Below, piece after piece: positions 6,463 to 13,860 of a stretch of DNA of 20,466 nucleotides. This DNA comes from DATKNA01 sp035541595 (GTDB lineage: Bacteria; Actinomycetota; Actinomycetes; Actinomycetales; Kineosporiaceae). Under the pieces are notes generated by a model. It did no database searches. It saw nothing but the letters and a program-made list of their open reading frames with translations, and had not been told where the DNA came from. The translations under genes and the position numbers were made by a program. How positions within the stretch are numbered: position 1 is the first letter of the stretch; each line of letters begins with the position of its first letter. Location: contig DATKNA010000262.1 in NCBI GenBank assembly GCA_035541595.1, positions 1 to 20,466 of the forward strand. Direction: 5' to 3'.

Positions 6463-7190
6463 CCGACCTGCTCGACGACGTCCGCGCCGCGTTGTCGACC
6501 GTGCTGGACCCCGAGCTCGACGAGCCGGTGACGACGTTGGGGTTCGTCCGGTCCTGCACGGTCGACGACGACGGCGTCGCGACCGTTACCCTGCGCCTGC
6601 CCACGTTCTTCTGCGCGCCAAACTTCTCGTTCCTCATGGTGGCCGACGCGCACGAGGCGGTATCGGCGGTGCCGGGTGTGACCGCCGTGCGGGTGGCGCT
6701 GCTCGACCATCATGCGTCCTCCGAGATCAACGCCGGCGTGGCGGCGGGAGGCGGGTTCGTCAGCACCTTCGAGGGCGAGGCGGTCGCGGAACTGAGCGAT
6801 CTCCGGGCGACGTTCCTGGCCAAGGCCGTCGTCGCGGGCCAGGACCGGGTCGCCCGCCCGCTCGTCGATCAAGGCGCGACCCCGCACGAGCTGGCCCGGC
6901 TGCGACTCGGCGACGTGCCGGCCTCCGCGGACCTGGACCGCCTGCGCTCCCGGCGGCGGACTCTCGGCCTCCCCGCGGACGACGACGCTCCCCTCCTGAT
7001 CCACCCGGACGGCAGCCCGGTCAGCAGCGACCAGGTCCCTCTGCACCTGCGACGGGCGCGCCTGACGCGGGTCGGCATCGAGACGAACGGGGAGTACTGC
7101 AGGAGTCTGCTGCACGCCCGGTACGCCCCGACCTCCGGCGCGGGGCAGTCGCCAGCCGTGGCGATGGCGGGACCGGCTGCCCGGCGCTGA
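6459..7190 (+). CDS. DUF59/MIP18-family protein with a long C-terminal extension
   Basis: 243 residues. Residues 1 to about 90 fit the DUF59 (MIP18, PaaD/SufT) fold: DDVRAALSTVLDPELDEPVT at the start, then beta-rich sequence with a cysteine in the LPTFFCAPNF segment. Such proteins help Fe-S or metal-centre assembly; PaaD accompanies the phenylacetyl-CoA di-iron monooxygenase. A role in maturing the PrmB 2Fe-2S centre or the PrmA di-iron site is therefore reasonable but inferred. The remaining 150 residues are not part of DUF59. GATPHELARLRLGDV followed by PLLIHPDGSPVSSDQVPLHL looks faintly like a tyrosine-recombinase catalytic domain without its active residues. The gene starts in an ATGA overlap with the amidohydrolase and converges on the regulator gene. 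Confidence 0.78.
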   Translation: MTDLLDDVRAALSTVLDPELDEPVTTLGFVRSCTVDDDGVATVTLRLPTFFCAPNFSFLMVADAHEAVSAVPGVTAVRVALLDHHASSEINAGVAAGGGFVSTFEGEAVAELSDLRATFLAKAVVAGQDRVARPLVDQGATPHELARLRLGDVPASADLDRLRSRRRTLGLPADDDAPLLIHPDGSPVSSDQVPLHLRRARLTRVGIETNGEYCRSLLHARYAPTSGAGQSPAVAMAGPAARR

Positions 7191-7246
7191 CCGGCGCCGC
7201 CGGGCCGGTCAGCACCCGGTCGCGGACCGGGCCGGTGGTCAGCGCC
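7183..7246. terminator. Bidirectional hairpin between convergent DUF59 and regulator genes
   Basis: A perfect 10-bp outer stem (7183-7192 with 7237-7246, GGCGCTGACC/GGTCAGCGCC) contains the stop codons of both convergent genes. Inside it is a second perfect 7-bp stem with a GCG loop (7215-7221 with 7225-7231). There is no T run on either side, so it is a GC-only, possibly factor-dependent terminator or a transcript-protecting structure. Confidence 0.55.
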
Positions 7247-9128
7247 CGCCTCGCCCGCCGGGCGTCACGATCCCGTACTCGCGCACCTTGCGGTACATCG
7301 TGGCCCGCGACACGCCCAGCAGCCGCGCCGCCTGCGTCCTGTTGCCGTCGGCCTCCCGGAGCGCGTTGACGATCGCGTCGCACTCGATCGCCTCCAAGGG
7401 CGTCAGCAGACGCCGAGTGGTGGTGGACACCTCGGCGGGAAGGTCGGGCAGGCCGATCACGCCGCTCCGGCGACGCGCGAGCACGCGCCGCATGACGTCC
7501 TGCAGCTGCGCCACGTTGCCCGGCCACCTGTACCGCGACAGCACCCGCAGGGCCTCGGGAGAGCAGGTCAGCTCGCCGTGGGAGAGACGGGCGAGGACGT
7601 GCCTCACGAGAACCGGAACGTCCTCGGGGTGGTGCCGCAAGGGTGGTACCTCGACCGTGCGCGGGACGACGGCCACCAGCTCGGCCGTCGCACTGTCCGG
7701 CTCCACCCGCGCCGCGGTCATCACGACCCACGGCCGCCGCTCGACGTCCGTCGACTCCCGGACGGGCTCCAAGACCTCGGCCAGCTCCGACGCCGCGCCC
7801 GGGGGCAGCTCGTCGACGTGGGAGAGGATCAGCGTCCCCCCGGCGTCGAGCTCGAACTCCTCCGCGACCTCCGAGACCCACGTGGGGCCGAACTCCCGGG
7901 CGTCGAGATGACGCAGGTGGGCCGCCGGTGTGCGCGCCTGGTGGGTGGCCCGGGCCAGCGACTGCTTGCCGCAGCCCGGCTCTCCGGTCAGGACGAGCCA
8001 CTCCCCGGCGAGGAACGACCTGTCGACCGACTGGCTGCAGATCGACCAGGCCGTGCCCGAGCCGACGGCGGCCGCCGCGGGCGCCTCCCGTGGGCGTCTG
8101 CGCGGCGGAGCGGCGTCCTCGAGGAGCTGGACGATCAGCACGCCGGCGCCCGAGGTCTCCCCGACCCAGGTGGGCCGCGCCAGGATGCGGGCCGTGACCC
8201 CACTCGGGAGATCGACGTGCAGGTGCGTGCGCCGCATGCCTGCCAACGCCTCGGTTCCCGCGGCGACCAGCGCCGCCTGATCCGCGGTGTCCAGGAGCTC
8301 CCGCGCCCGGTCGTTGAGCATGAGCACGTCGTCGCCGACCGCCAGCACAGGCCCGTGCAGGCGGCGGCAGGCCGCCAGGTACTCGTTGAGCAGAAGGATC
8401 TCCCGCCGCCCGGCCTGTTCGCGCAGCGCCTGCTCGACGAAGCGGGCGATCATGTCGGCGGTGGCGATCATCAGGGGGTTGGCGTCACGCCGCCAGCACG
8501 TCAGATCGAGGACGCCGACCACCCGGCCCGTCATGGGATGGCGGATCGGCGCCCCGGCACAGGCGAGATCGCCGAGGCTGTCGACCCAGTGCTCGTGACC
8601 GAAGACATGAGCCGGGCCGCCGCGCTCCAGGGCGGTGCCGATGCCGTTGGTCCCGACGTACCTCTCCGCGTAGCTGAAGCCCGGGGCGAGCCAGACGCGA
8701 TCGAGGTGCTGCTCCAGGCCGGACTCCCCGGTGCGGCGCTCCAGGACGACCCCGGAGTCGTCGCAAAGGATCACGCTCATCGGCTCGATCGACATCCGTG
8801 CGGCAAGGTCGTCGATGACCGGGCGGGCCGCCTCGAGCAGGGAGCCGGATCGATCCACCGCGACGCCCGGCAGATCGAGCTTGTTCGGCGCCACCTTCAG
8901 CTGCAGCGACCGCTTCCACGAGGCCAGGATGGGCTGCCGGACCAGACCATGGGGGACCTGGTCGTCCTCGACGAACGCCGCGCGAGCGTCGGCCATGACG
9001 GCCGACCCGGCCACCCGCGCCAACTGTTGCACGTCGTCATCGGGTGAGGAGGTTGCGGGCGGTCGACGGCTGGGTGGCACGACGAGCCCGGCCATCCGAG
9101 CAGGGTCATTCCTGCCGGGAGAGCCCAT
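7239..9128 (-). CDS. mimR: GAF/degenerate-AAA+/Fis-type transcriptional activator (MimR/AcoR-like)
   Basis: A 629-residue regulator. The order is a variable N-terminus, a GAF-like sensor at about 100-240 (SYAERYVGTNGIGTAL, GVLDLTC), a PAS-like linker, an AAA+ region at about 360-560, and a Fis helix-turn-helix at the C-terminus (NRTQAARLLGVSRATMYRKV). It resembles the acetone-responsive MimR that activates mimABCD in mycobacteria. Walker A is present (GEPGCGK, 382-388). The sigma-54-contact loop GAFTGA and its flanks are absent, and the Walker B acidic pair of TLFLDEIGEL is replaced by Ser-His (TLILSHVDEL, 432-441). Sigma-54 activation is thus unlikely, and direct DNA-binding activation with sigma-A-type polymerase more likely. 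GAGGAGG six bases before ATG 9128 fixes the start. It is divergent from prmA, with one perfect palindromic operator between them. Confidence 0.87.
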   Translation of the reverse strand: MGSPGRNDPARMAGLVVPPSRRPPATSSPDDDVQQLARVAGSAVMADARAAFVEDDQVPHGLVRQPILASWKRSLQLKVAPNKLDLPGVAVDRSGSLLEAARPVIDDLAARMSIEPMSVILCDDSGVVLERRTGESGLEQHLDRVWLAPGFSYAERYVGTNGIGTALERGGPAHVFGHEHWVDSLGDLACAGAPIRHPMTGRVVGVLDLTCWRRDANPLMIATADMIARFVEQALREQAGRREILLLNEYLAACRRLHGPVLAVGDDVLMLNDRARELLDTADQAALVAAGTEALAGMRRTHLHVDLPSGVTARILARPTWVGETSGAGVLIVQLLEDAAPPRRRPREAPAAAAVGSGTAWSICSQSVDRSFLAGEWLVLTGEPGCGKQSLARATHQARTPAAHLRHLDAREFGPTWVSEVAEEFELDAGGTLILSHVDELPPGAASELAEVLEPVRESTDVERRPWVVMTAARVEPDSATAELVAVVPRTVEVPPLRHHPEDVPVLVRHVLARLSHGELTCSPEALRVLSRYRWPGNVAQLQDVMRRVLARRRSGVIGLPDLPAEVSTTTRRLLTPLEAIECDAIVNALREADGNRTQAARLLGVSRATMYRKVREYGIVTPGGRGGR

Positions 9129-9192
9129 CAGCCGCCTCCTCTCGCCGGCCGGTGGCCCGACCCGACCTGACGCTTCCGGAAGATCACGTCAA

Positions 9193-9198
9193 AGGCTA
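9193..9198 (-). promoter_or_regulatory. Possible -10 hexamer for the regulator gene
   Basis: On the minus strand TAGCCT fits TAnnnT and starts 21 bases from the operator at 9220-9234. This implies an RNA leader of about 60 bases. The assignment rests on pattern and spacing only. Confidence 0.3.
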
Positions 9199-9219
9199 GG
9201 CGTACCTCATTCGGTCGAC

Positions 9220-9234
9220 GTCTCATATTGAGAC
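9220..9234. promoter_or_regulatory. Candidate operator copy 3 (perfect inverted repeat)
   Basis: GTCTCATATTGAGAC has the same 6-bp arms and 3-bp spacer as the copy at 4057-4071. It is centred in the divergent regulator/prmA region, 92 bases from the regulator start and 206 bases from the prmA start. It is the best candidate for the regulator's own binding site, controlling both itself and prmABCD. Confidence 0.72.
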
Positions 9235-9257
9235 CCTCAGCCGACGGTGGGAAGCGG

Positions 9258-9263
9258 TGTGAT
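9258..9263 (+). promoter_or_regulatory. Possible -10 hexamer for prmA
   Basis: TGTGAT matches four of six consensus positions and lies 23 bases after the operator, the same gap as for the alcohol dehydrogenase promoter. It overlaps a GTGTG-N7-CACAC inverted repeat at 9257-9273. If correct, prmA has a 5' leader of about 170 bases. Confidence 0.25.
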
Positions 9264-9374
9264 CTGCGCACACGACGACCGCAGCGGTCGGGCACGGGGC
9301 TCCCACCGTGCCGGCCGCGGATTCCGGCGCCCAGTGGCCGGGCGCCGACAAGGACACCGACATCTCGGCGCGGT

Positions 9375-9396
9375 CCCCGGGGGATCGGACCCGGGG
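9375..9396 (+). other. Hairpin in the prmA leader
   Basis: Two perfect 7-base arms, CCCCGGG (9375-9381) and CCCGGGG (9390-9396), enclose an 8-base loop, 43 bases before the prmA GTG. It may only reflect base composition, but it lies inside the presumed prmA leader and does not cover the ribosome-binding site. Confidence 0.4.
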
Positions 9397-9439
9397 CCGC
9401 CTGGCACCACCTCGACGACCACCACGGTGAGGAGACGAC

Positions 9440-11092
9440 GTGAGTCGGCAGAGTCTGGCGAGGGCACACCAGAAGATCCAGGAACTGGCCTGGGAACCCA
9501 TGTACCACGAGCCGTACATGAAGTACGGCACGGACTACACCTTCCGCAAGGCCGCGAAGAAGGACCCGCTCAAGCAGGTCCTGCGGTCCTACTTCCCGAT
9601 GCAGGAGGAGAAGGACCACCGCGTCTACGGGGCGCAGGACGGCGCCATCCGGGGCAACATGTTCCGCCAGGTGCAGGAGCGCTGGCTGGAGTGGCAGAAG
9701 CTCTTCCTGTCCATCATCCCGCTGCCGGAGATCTCCGCCGCCCGCTCGATGCCGATGCTGTTCCATGCGGTCCCGAACCCGGAGCTGCACAACGGCCAGG
9801 CGATCCAGATGATCGACGAAGTGCGGCACTCGACGATCCAGCAGAACCTCAAGCGCCTCTACATGAACAACTACATCGACCCGGCCGGCTTCAACACCAG
9901 CCTGCGCGGATTCCACAACGACTACTGCGGCACCATCGGTCGGCAGTTCGCGGAGGGATTCATCACCGGCGACGCCATCACCGCCGCGAGCATCTACCTG
10001 ACCATCGTCGCGGAGACGGCCTTCACCAACACGCTGTTCGTCGCCATGCCCGCGGAGGCCGCCGCCAACGGGGACTACCTGCTGCCGACGGTCTTCCACT
10101 CGGTGCAGTCCGACGAGTCCCGGCACATCTCGAACGGCTACGCCACGCTGCTCATGGCGCTGTCCGACGAGGACAACCGCCAGCTCCTGGAGCGCGACCT
10201 GCGGTACGCCTGGTGGAACAACCACCGGGTCGTCGACGCCGCGATCGGCACCTTCATCGAGTACGGCACGAAGGATCGCCGCAAGGATCGGGAGTCCTAC
10301 GCGGAGATGTGGCGCCGCTGGATCTACGACGACTACTACCGCAGCTACCTCGTCCCCTTGGAGAAATACGGTCTGAAGGTTCCGCACGACTTGATCGAGG
10401 AGGCCTGGGACCAGATCTGGAACAAGGGCTACGTGCACGAGGTCGCGCAGTTCTTCGCCACCGGCTGGCTGGCCAACTACTGGCGGATCGACCCGATGAC
10501 GGATGAGGACTTCGAGTGGTTCGAGCACAAGTACCCGGGATGGTATGACAAGTACGGCGCCTGGTGGGAGAACTACAGCCGGCTGTCGACGCCCAACGGC
10601 CACCACCCGATCGTGGCCGAGGACGTGGACTACGTGTATCCGCACCGCTGCTGGACCTGCATGGTCCCGTGCCTGGTCCGCGAGGACATGGTGATGGACC
10701 AGGTCGACGGTCAGTGGCGCACGTATTGCCACCGGGTCTGCCACTGGACGGACAAGTACGCGTTCCGGCCCATCTACCAGGGCCGCGAGACGCCCAACAT
10801 GGGCCGCCTCGTCGGCAAGCGGGAGTGGGAGACGCTCTACCACGGGTGGAACTGGGCCGACGTCGTGTCGGACATGGGCTTCGTCCGTGACGACGGCAAG
10901 ACCCTGACCGCGCAGCCGCACCTGGACCTCAACCCCAAGAAGATGTGGACCCTGGACCACCTTCGGCGGTTGGGACCGCTGCAGAGCCCGAACGTGCTGC
11001 TGAACCAGATGACGGACGAGGAGCGGCGGGCCTTCGCCGCCGACTATGTCCGCCAGGGGCCGGCCGGCCGCCCGGCGCCCGCGAACGCCTGA
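9440..11092 (+). CDS. prmA: Propane/acetone monooxygenase hydroxylase large (alpha) subunit
   Basis: A 550-residue catalytic subunit of a soluble bacterial multicomponent di-iron monooxygenase (PrmA of Gordonia/Rhodococcus, MimA of mycobacteria). It activates O2 to hydroxylate propane at C2 and, for MimA, acetone to acetol. The di-iron ligands are all recognisable: Glu97, Glu127 and His130 (IDEVRH), Glu192 (AETAF), Glu226 and His229 (SDESRH). A second cysteine cluster near the C-terminus, C404, C407, C430, C434, resembles the four-Cys zinc site of phenol hydroxylase alpha subunits. The start is GTG 9440, five bases after a GAGGAG box; the following SRQSLARAH matches the MimA N-terminus as I remember it. 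It is the first gene of prmABCD, behind a palindromic operator. Length and sequence are full and undamaged. Confidence 0.96.
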   Translation: MSRQSLARAHQKIQELAWEPMYHEPYMKYGTDYTFRKAAKKDPLKQVLRSYFPMQEEKDHRVYGAQDGAIRGNMFRQVQERWLEWQKLFLSIIPLPEISAARSMPMLFHAVPNPELHNGQAIQMIDEVRHSTIQQNLKRLYMNNYIDPAGFNTSLRGFHNDYCGTIGRQFAEGFITGDAITAASIYLTIVAETAFTNTLFVAMPAEAAANGDYLLPTVFHSVQSDESRHISNGYATLLMALSDEDNRQLLERDLRYAWWNNHRVVDAAIGTFIEYGTKDRRKDRESYAEMWRRWIYDDYYRSYLVPLEKYGLKVPHDLIEEAWDQIWNKGYVHEVAQFFATGWLANYWRIDPMTDEDFEWFEHKYPGWYDKYGAWWENYSRLSTPNGHHPIVAEDVDYVYPHRCWTCMVPCLVREDMVMDQVDGQWRTYCHRVCHWTDKYAFRPIYQGRETPNMGRLVGKREWETLYHGWNWADVVSDMGFVRDDGKTLTAQPHLDLNPKKMWTLDHLRRLGPLQSPNVLLNQMTDEERRAFAADYVRQGPAGRPAPANA

Positions 11093-11107
11093 GCGCGGGT
11101 CAGGCGA

Positions 11108-11139
11108 GGGGGGAGGGCCGACGGCCTGGCCCTCCCCCC
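11108..11139 (+). other. Strong hairpin between prmA and prmB
   Basis: A perfect 12-bp stem (GGGGGGAGGGCC at 11108-11119 with its complement at 11128-11139) has an 8-base loop and begins 16 bases after the prmA stop codon. No T run follows; instead there is a pyrimidine-rich CTCC stretch. It could attenuate transcription into prmB or protect the 3' end of a processed prmA mRNA. Either would raise the hydroxylase above the reductase. Confidence 0.75.
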
Positions 11140-11181
11140 GGCACGCGCGTCCTCCTCCCCGTTCCCGAAGGGTGCCTGCCC

Positions 11182-12234
11182 ATGGGCGAGAAGCACAACG
11201 TCCGGTTCGAGCCGGTCGGCATCGAGATCGAGGTCGACGAGGGGCAGACGATCCTGCGTGCCGCGGCGGAGAACGGCGTCCAGCTCATGCACGGGTGCAA
11301 GGAAGGCCAGTGCGCCGCGTGCAAGTCCTTCGTCCTGGAGGGCGAGGACATCGAGCTGGACCGGTACTCCACGTTCGCGCTCCCGGACTACGAGCGGGAG
11401 GAAGGTCTGACCCTGCTCTGCCGGGCGCACGCCTACGAGGACGTCGTCATCGAGTTGCTCAACTACGACGAGGAGATCATCCGCTCGGGACTGCCGTTGC
11501 GGCGCGGCGTCGCCGAGATCGTCTCGATCGACCCGGTGACCCATGACATGCGCCATCTGACCATGCGGCTGACCGAGGCCGCCGACCTTCGCTACTTCCC
11601 CGGCCAGTACCTCGACATCACGGTGCCGGGATCACAGGAGTCCCGGTCCTTCTCGATGGCCAGCCCGCCGGACCGGCAGGGCCGGGTGGACTTCATCATC
11701 AAGCTCTACCCCGGCGGGGCGTTCTCGGAGTACCTGCGCAGCCGGGCGCGGCCCGGTGACCTCGTGGACGTGGAGGGGCCGTTCGGCACCTTCACCCTGC
11801 GCGAGAGCCGTCAGTCCGATCTGGTCTTCGTCGCCGGTGGAGCAGGGCTCGCCCCCGTGCTCGCGCTGCTGCGGTCCATGGCCGAGCGCGGGATCGACCG
11901 CAAGGCGGTCTTCTACTACGGCGTCCGGGGTCAGGCGGACCTGTGCTTCGAGACGGAGCTGCGCGACCTGGAGGACAGGCTGCCGGGGTTCCGCTACGTG
12001 CCCGCCCTGTCCGAGCCGGGCGAGGCCGACTGGGACGGCGAGGTCGGTCTCGTCACCGACGTGGTCCGGCGCCGCGAGCCGGACCTGACCGGGCGGGATG
12101 CGTACCTGTGCGGGCCGCCGCCCATGGTCGAGGCGGCCATCCCGCTGCTCGAGCAGCTCGGAGTACGGACGACGGACATCTTCTACGACAAGTTCACCAC
12201 CACCGGTGATCCAGAAGGCGAGGACGGTTCATGA
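11182..12234 (+). CDS. prmB: Propane monooxygenase reductase, 2Fe-2S/FAD/NADH
   Basis: A 350-residue electron-transfer component (PrmB/MimB) passing electrons from NADH through FAD and a plant-type 2Fe-2S cluster to the hydroxylase. The N-terminal ferredoxin domain has the C-x4-C-x2-C-x32-C pattern at Cys39, 44, 47 and 80. The FAD motif RSFSMA is at 155-160. The NADH-binding segments GGAGLAP and CGPPPM are at 219-225 and 310-315, with YDKF near the C-terminus. I chose ATG 11182, preceded by GAAGGGTG, because upstream codons are GC-rich filler and the ferredoxin domain begins directly afterwards. It follows prmA after an 89-base gap containing a strong hairpin. Its stop overlaps the prmC ATG (ATGA). 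Confidence 0.95.
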   Translation: MGEKHNVRFEPVGIEIEVDEGQTILRAAAENGVQLMHGCKEGQCAACKSFVLEGEDIELDRYSTFALPDYEREEGLTLLCRAHAYEDVVIELLNYDEEIIRSGLPLRRGVAEIVSIDPVTHDMRHLTMRLTEAADLRYFPGQYLDITVPGSQESRSFSMASPPDRQGRVDFIIKLYPGGAFSEYLRSRARPGDLVDVEGPFGTFTLRESRQSDLVFVAGGAGLAPVLALLRSMAERGIDRKAVFYYGVRGQADLCFETELRDLEDRLPGFRYVPALSEPGEADWDGEVGLVTDVVRRREPDLTGRDAYLCGPPPMVEAAIPLLEQLGVRTTDIFYDKFTTTGDPEGEDGS

Positions 12235-13442
12235 CCACCACGAGCGAGCCAGCGACGACGACCGAGCGTCCCAACCGCAGCGTCCCCAAGCCCGTCTTCA
12301 CCGACGCCGAGGCCGGCGCGCAGACCTTCCCGGACTCCGGTCCCGACGCCAGGCGCTTCAACTACTACACCTCGGCCCGGCGGAAGCAGACGCACTACGA
12401 GGACGTCACCGTCGAGGTGCAGCCGGACCCGCGGCACTACCTCTCCCAGGGATGGATCTACGGCTTCGCGAACGGTGACGCCGGATACCCGCTGAACTGG
12501 ACCAAGCTGAAGGCCTGGGGCGTGGACGAGCCCGAGCCCGTGCGCGGCGTGGGCACCGGCGGCGGCGGGAGGGACCTCAAGTGGCCCGCCCACGGGTGGC
12601 ACGAGTTCCGGGACCCGAACGAGGACTGGGAGCTCACGCTGTACCGGTACAACGCCAACGTCGTCCGGCAGGTCACCCAGAACATCGAGAACGCGGTGAG
12701 CTCCAAGGCGTTCACCCAGTGGTCACGCAACTGGGTCCACTTCGTCGAGCGCCACGTCGGAGCGTGGATGCACGTCGAGCACGTCCTCGGCCTGTACGTC
12801 TTCGCCGCGGCGAACCGCTCGGCGCCCACGAACATGCACAACACAGCGATCGCCGTCAACAGCATGCACAAGATCCGCTTCGCGCAGGACCTGGCGCTGT
12901 ACAACCTCACGCTCTCGGAGGAGATCCCCGAGTTCGACGGGACGGCGCACCTCGAGTCGTGGAACTCCGACCCGGTCTGGCAGGGCGTGCGCAATGTCAC
13001 CGAGGCGTTGACGGCGATCGTGGACGACTGGGGGGAGTCCATGTTCGCGACCAACGTCGTCTTCGAGCCCCTCCTCGGCGAGCTCTTCCGCAGCAACCTC
13101 GTCCTGCAGGTCGCGGCCGGCAACGGCGACTTCGTGACCCCGACGGTGGTCGGCGCCGGCGAGTTCGACTACGCCCAGCGCGACCTGCGCTGGACGCAGA
13201 CCTGCTTCGGCTTGCTGACCCGGGACCGGCAGTTCGCCGAGCACAACACCGACCTCATGCAGGGCTGGCTCGCGGCATGGGTGCCGCAGTGCGTCGAGGC
13301 GGCCAGGCAGCTGCAACCGATCTGGTCGCAGACCGACTCCAAACCGCCCCGCTTCGAGGACAGCCTCGACGCGGCCAAGAACCGTTTCGCCGACATCGTC
13401 AAAGGCCTCGGCCTGCAGACCCCGAAGGAGCTCTCGCTGTGA
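12231..13442 (+). CDS. prmC: Propane monooxygenase hydroxylase small (beta) subunit
   Basis: A 403-residue non-catalytic hydroxylase subunit (PrmC/MimC) that pairs with PrmA to form the dimer of heterodimers. It has the helical ferritin-like fold of the alpha subunit but lacks the EXXH iron-ligand pairs. The middle part is typical of the family, with WSRNWVHFVERHVGAWMHVE, then NMHNTAIAVNSMHKIRFAQD and YNLTLSEEIPEFDG. The N-terminal 40 residues are a Thr/Glu/Pro-rich, probably flexible tail. It begins inside the prmB stop (ATGA) and ends inside the prmD start (GTGA), so B, C and D are translationally coupled. Confidence 0.94.
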   Translation: MTTTSEPATTTERPNRSVPKPVFTDAEAGAQTFPDSGPDARRFNYYTSARRKQTHYEDVTVEVQPDPRHYLSQGWIYGFANGDAGYPLNWTKLKAWGVDEPEPVRGVGTGGGGRDLKWPAHGWHEFRDPNEDWELTLYRYNANVVRQVTQNIENAVSSKAFTQWSRNWVHFVERHVGAWMHVEHVLGLYVFAAANRSAPTNMHNTAIAVNSMHKIRFAQDLALYNLTLSEEIPEFDGTAHLESWNSDPVWQGVRNVTEALTAIVDDWGESMFATNVVFEPLLGELFRSNLVLQVAAGNGDFVTPTVVGAGEFDYAQRDLRWTQTCFGLLTRDRQFAEHNTDLMQGWLAAWVPQCVEAARQLQPIWSQTDSKPPRFEDSLDAAKNRFADIVKGLGLQTPKELSL

Positions 13443-13807
13443 TCGCGACCATCGACTCCCGGTTCGAGAGGAACGCGACCGCCTCGAACATGTGCGGCTT
13501 CACTCTGATGAACAACCAGGTCGGCGTCATCATCGCGGACGTCCTCAAGAAGTTGCCGAACGTCACGGTCACCTACCTGCCCTCGATGATCCGGGTTGAC
13601 GGGGTCGGCCGCTTCGACGTCGTCTACGCCGACGTGGACGAGGCCGCGGGCGAGGAGAACGGGTGGTTCAACGCGGCCGAGTTCGAGGAGAGCATGTCGA
13701 CCCACTACGGCCGGATGATCCACGAGGATGACCGAACGATCATGTTCGCCAATCCCGAGGACGCGGCGGAGTACATCGGCTTCGACCTGGAGACGGTGGA
13801 CGGGTAG
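13439..13807 (+). CDS. prmD: Propane monooxygenase coupling (effector) protein
   Basis: A 122-residue, cofactor-free regulatory component (PrmD/MimD, in the MmoB/DmpM family). It docks on the hydroxylase and is needed for efficient O2 activation. Typical stretches are NNQVGVIIADVLKKLPNVTV and YLPSMIRVDGVGRFDVVYAD. The acidic C-terminal half ends ANPEDAAEYIGFDLETV. The start is GTG 13439, which shares bases with the prmC stop and has AAGGAG about ten bases upstream. The reading frame is intact. It ends the tightly coupled prmBCD block; the chaperonin gene follows after 167 bases. Confidence 0.93.
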   Translation: MIATIDSRFERNATASNMCGFTLMNNQVGVIIADVLKKLPNVTVTYLPSMIRVDGVGRFDVVYADVDEAAGEENGWFNAAEFEESMSTHYGRMIHEDDRTIMFANPEDAAEYIGFDLETVDG

Positions 13808-13826
13808 TCACCTGGGGTAGTCACCG

Positions 13827-13860
13827 GGGGTGGCCGCCGGAGGCCGCCGACGGCCACCCC
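13827..13860 (+). terminator. GC hairpin after prmD (possible partial terminator)
   Basis: A perfect 10-bp stem, GGGGTGGCCG at 13827-13836 paired with 13851-13860, encloses a 14-base loop, 19 bases after the prmD stop. There is no T run. It may reduce rather than stop transcription into the chaperonin gene, for which no separate promoter is obvious. Confidence 0.5.

Noticed and set aside
6729..7190. An integrase gene fragment marking the island edge
   Set aside because: The similarity is weak, lacks catalytic residues and continues in frame from the DUF59 domain, so it is treated as part of that protein.
9128..10960. A 610-codon minus-strand open frame opposite prmA
   Set aside because: It mirrors prmA codons (Val/Leu/Arg/Asp-rich) with no domain pattern, and prmA on the plus strand has all di-iron ligands.
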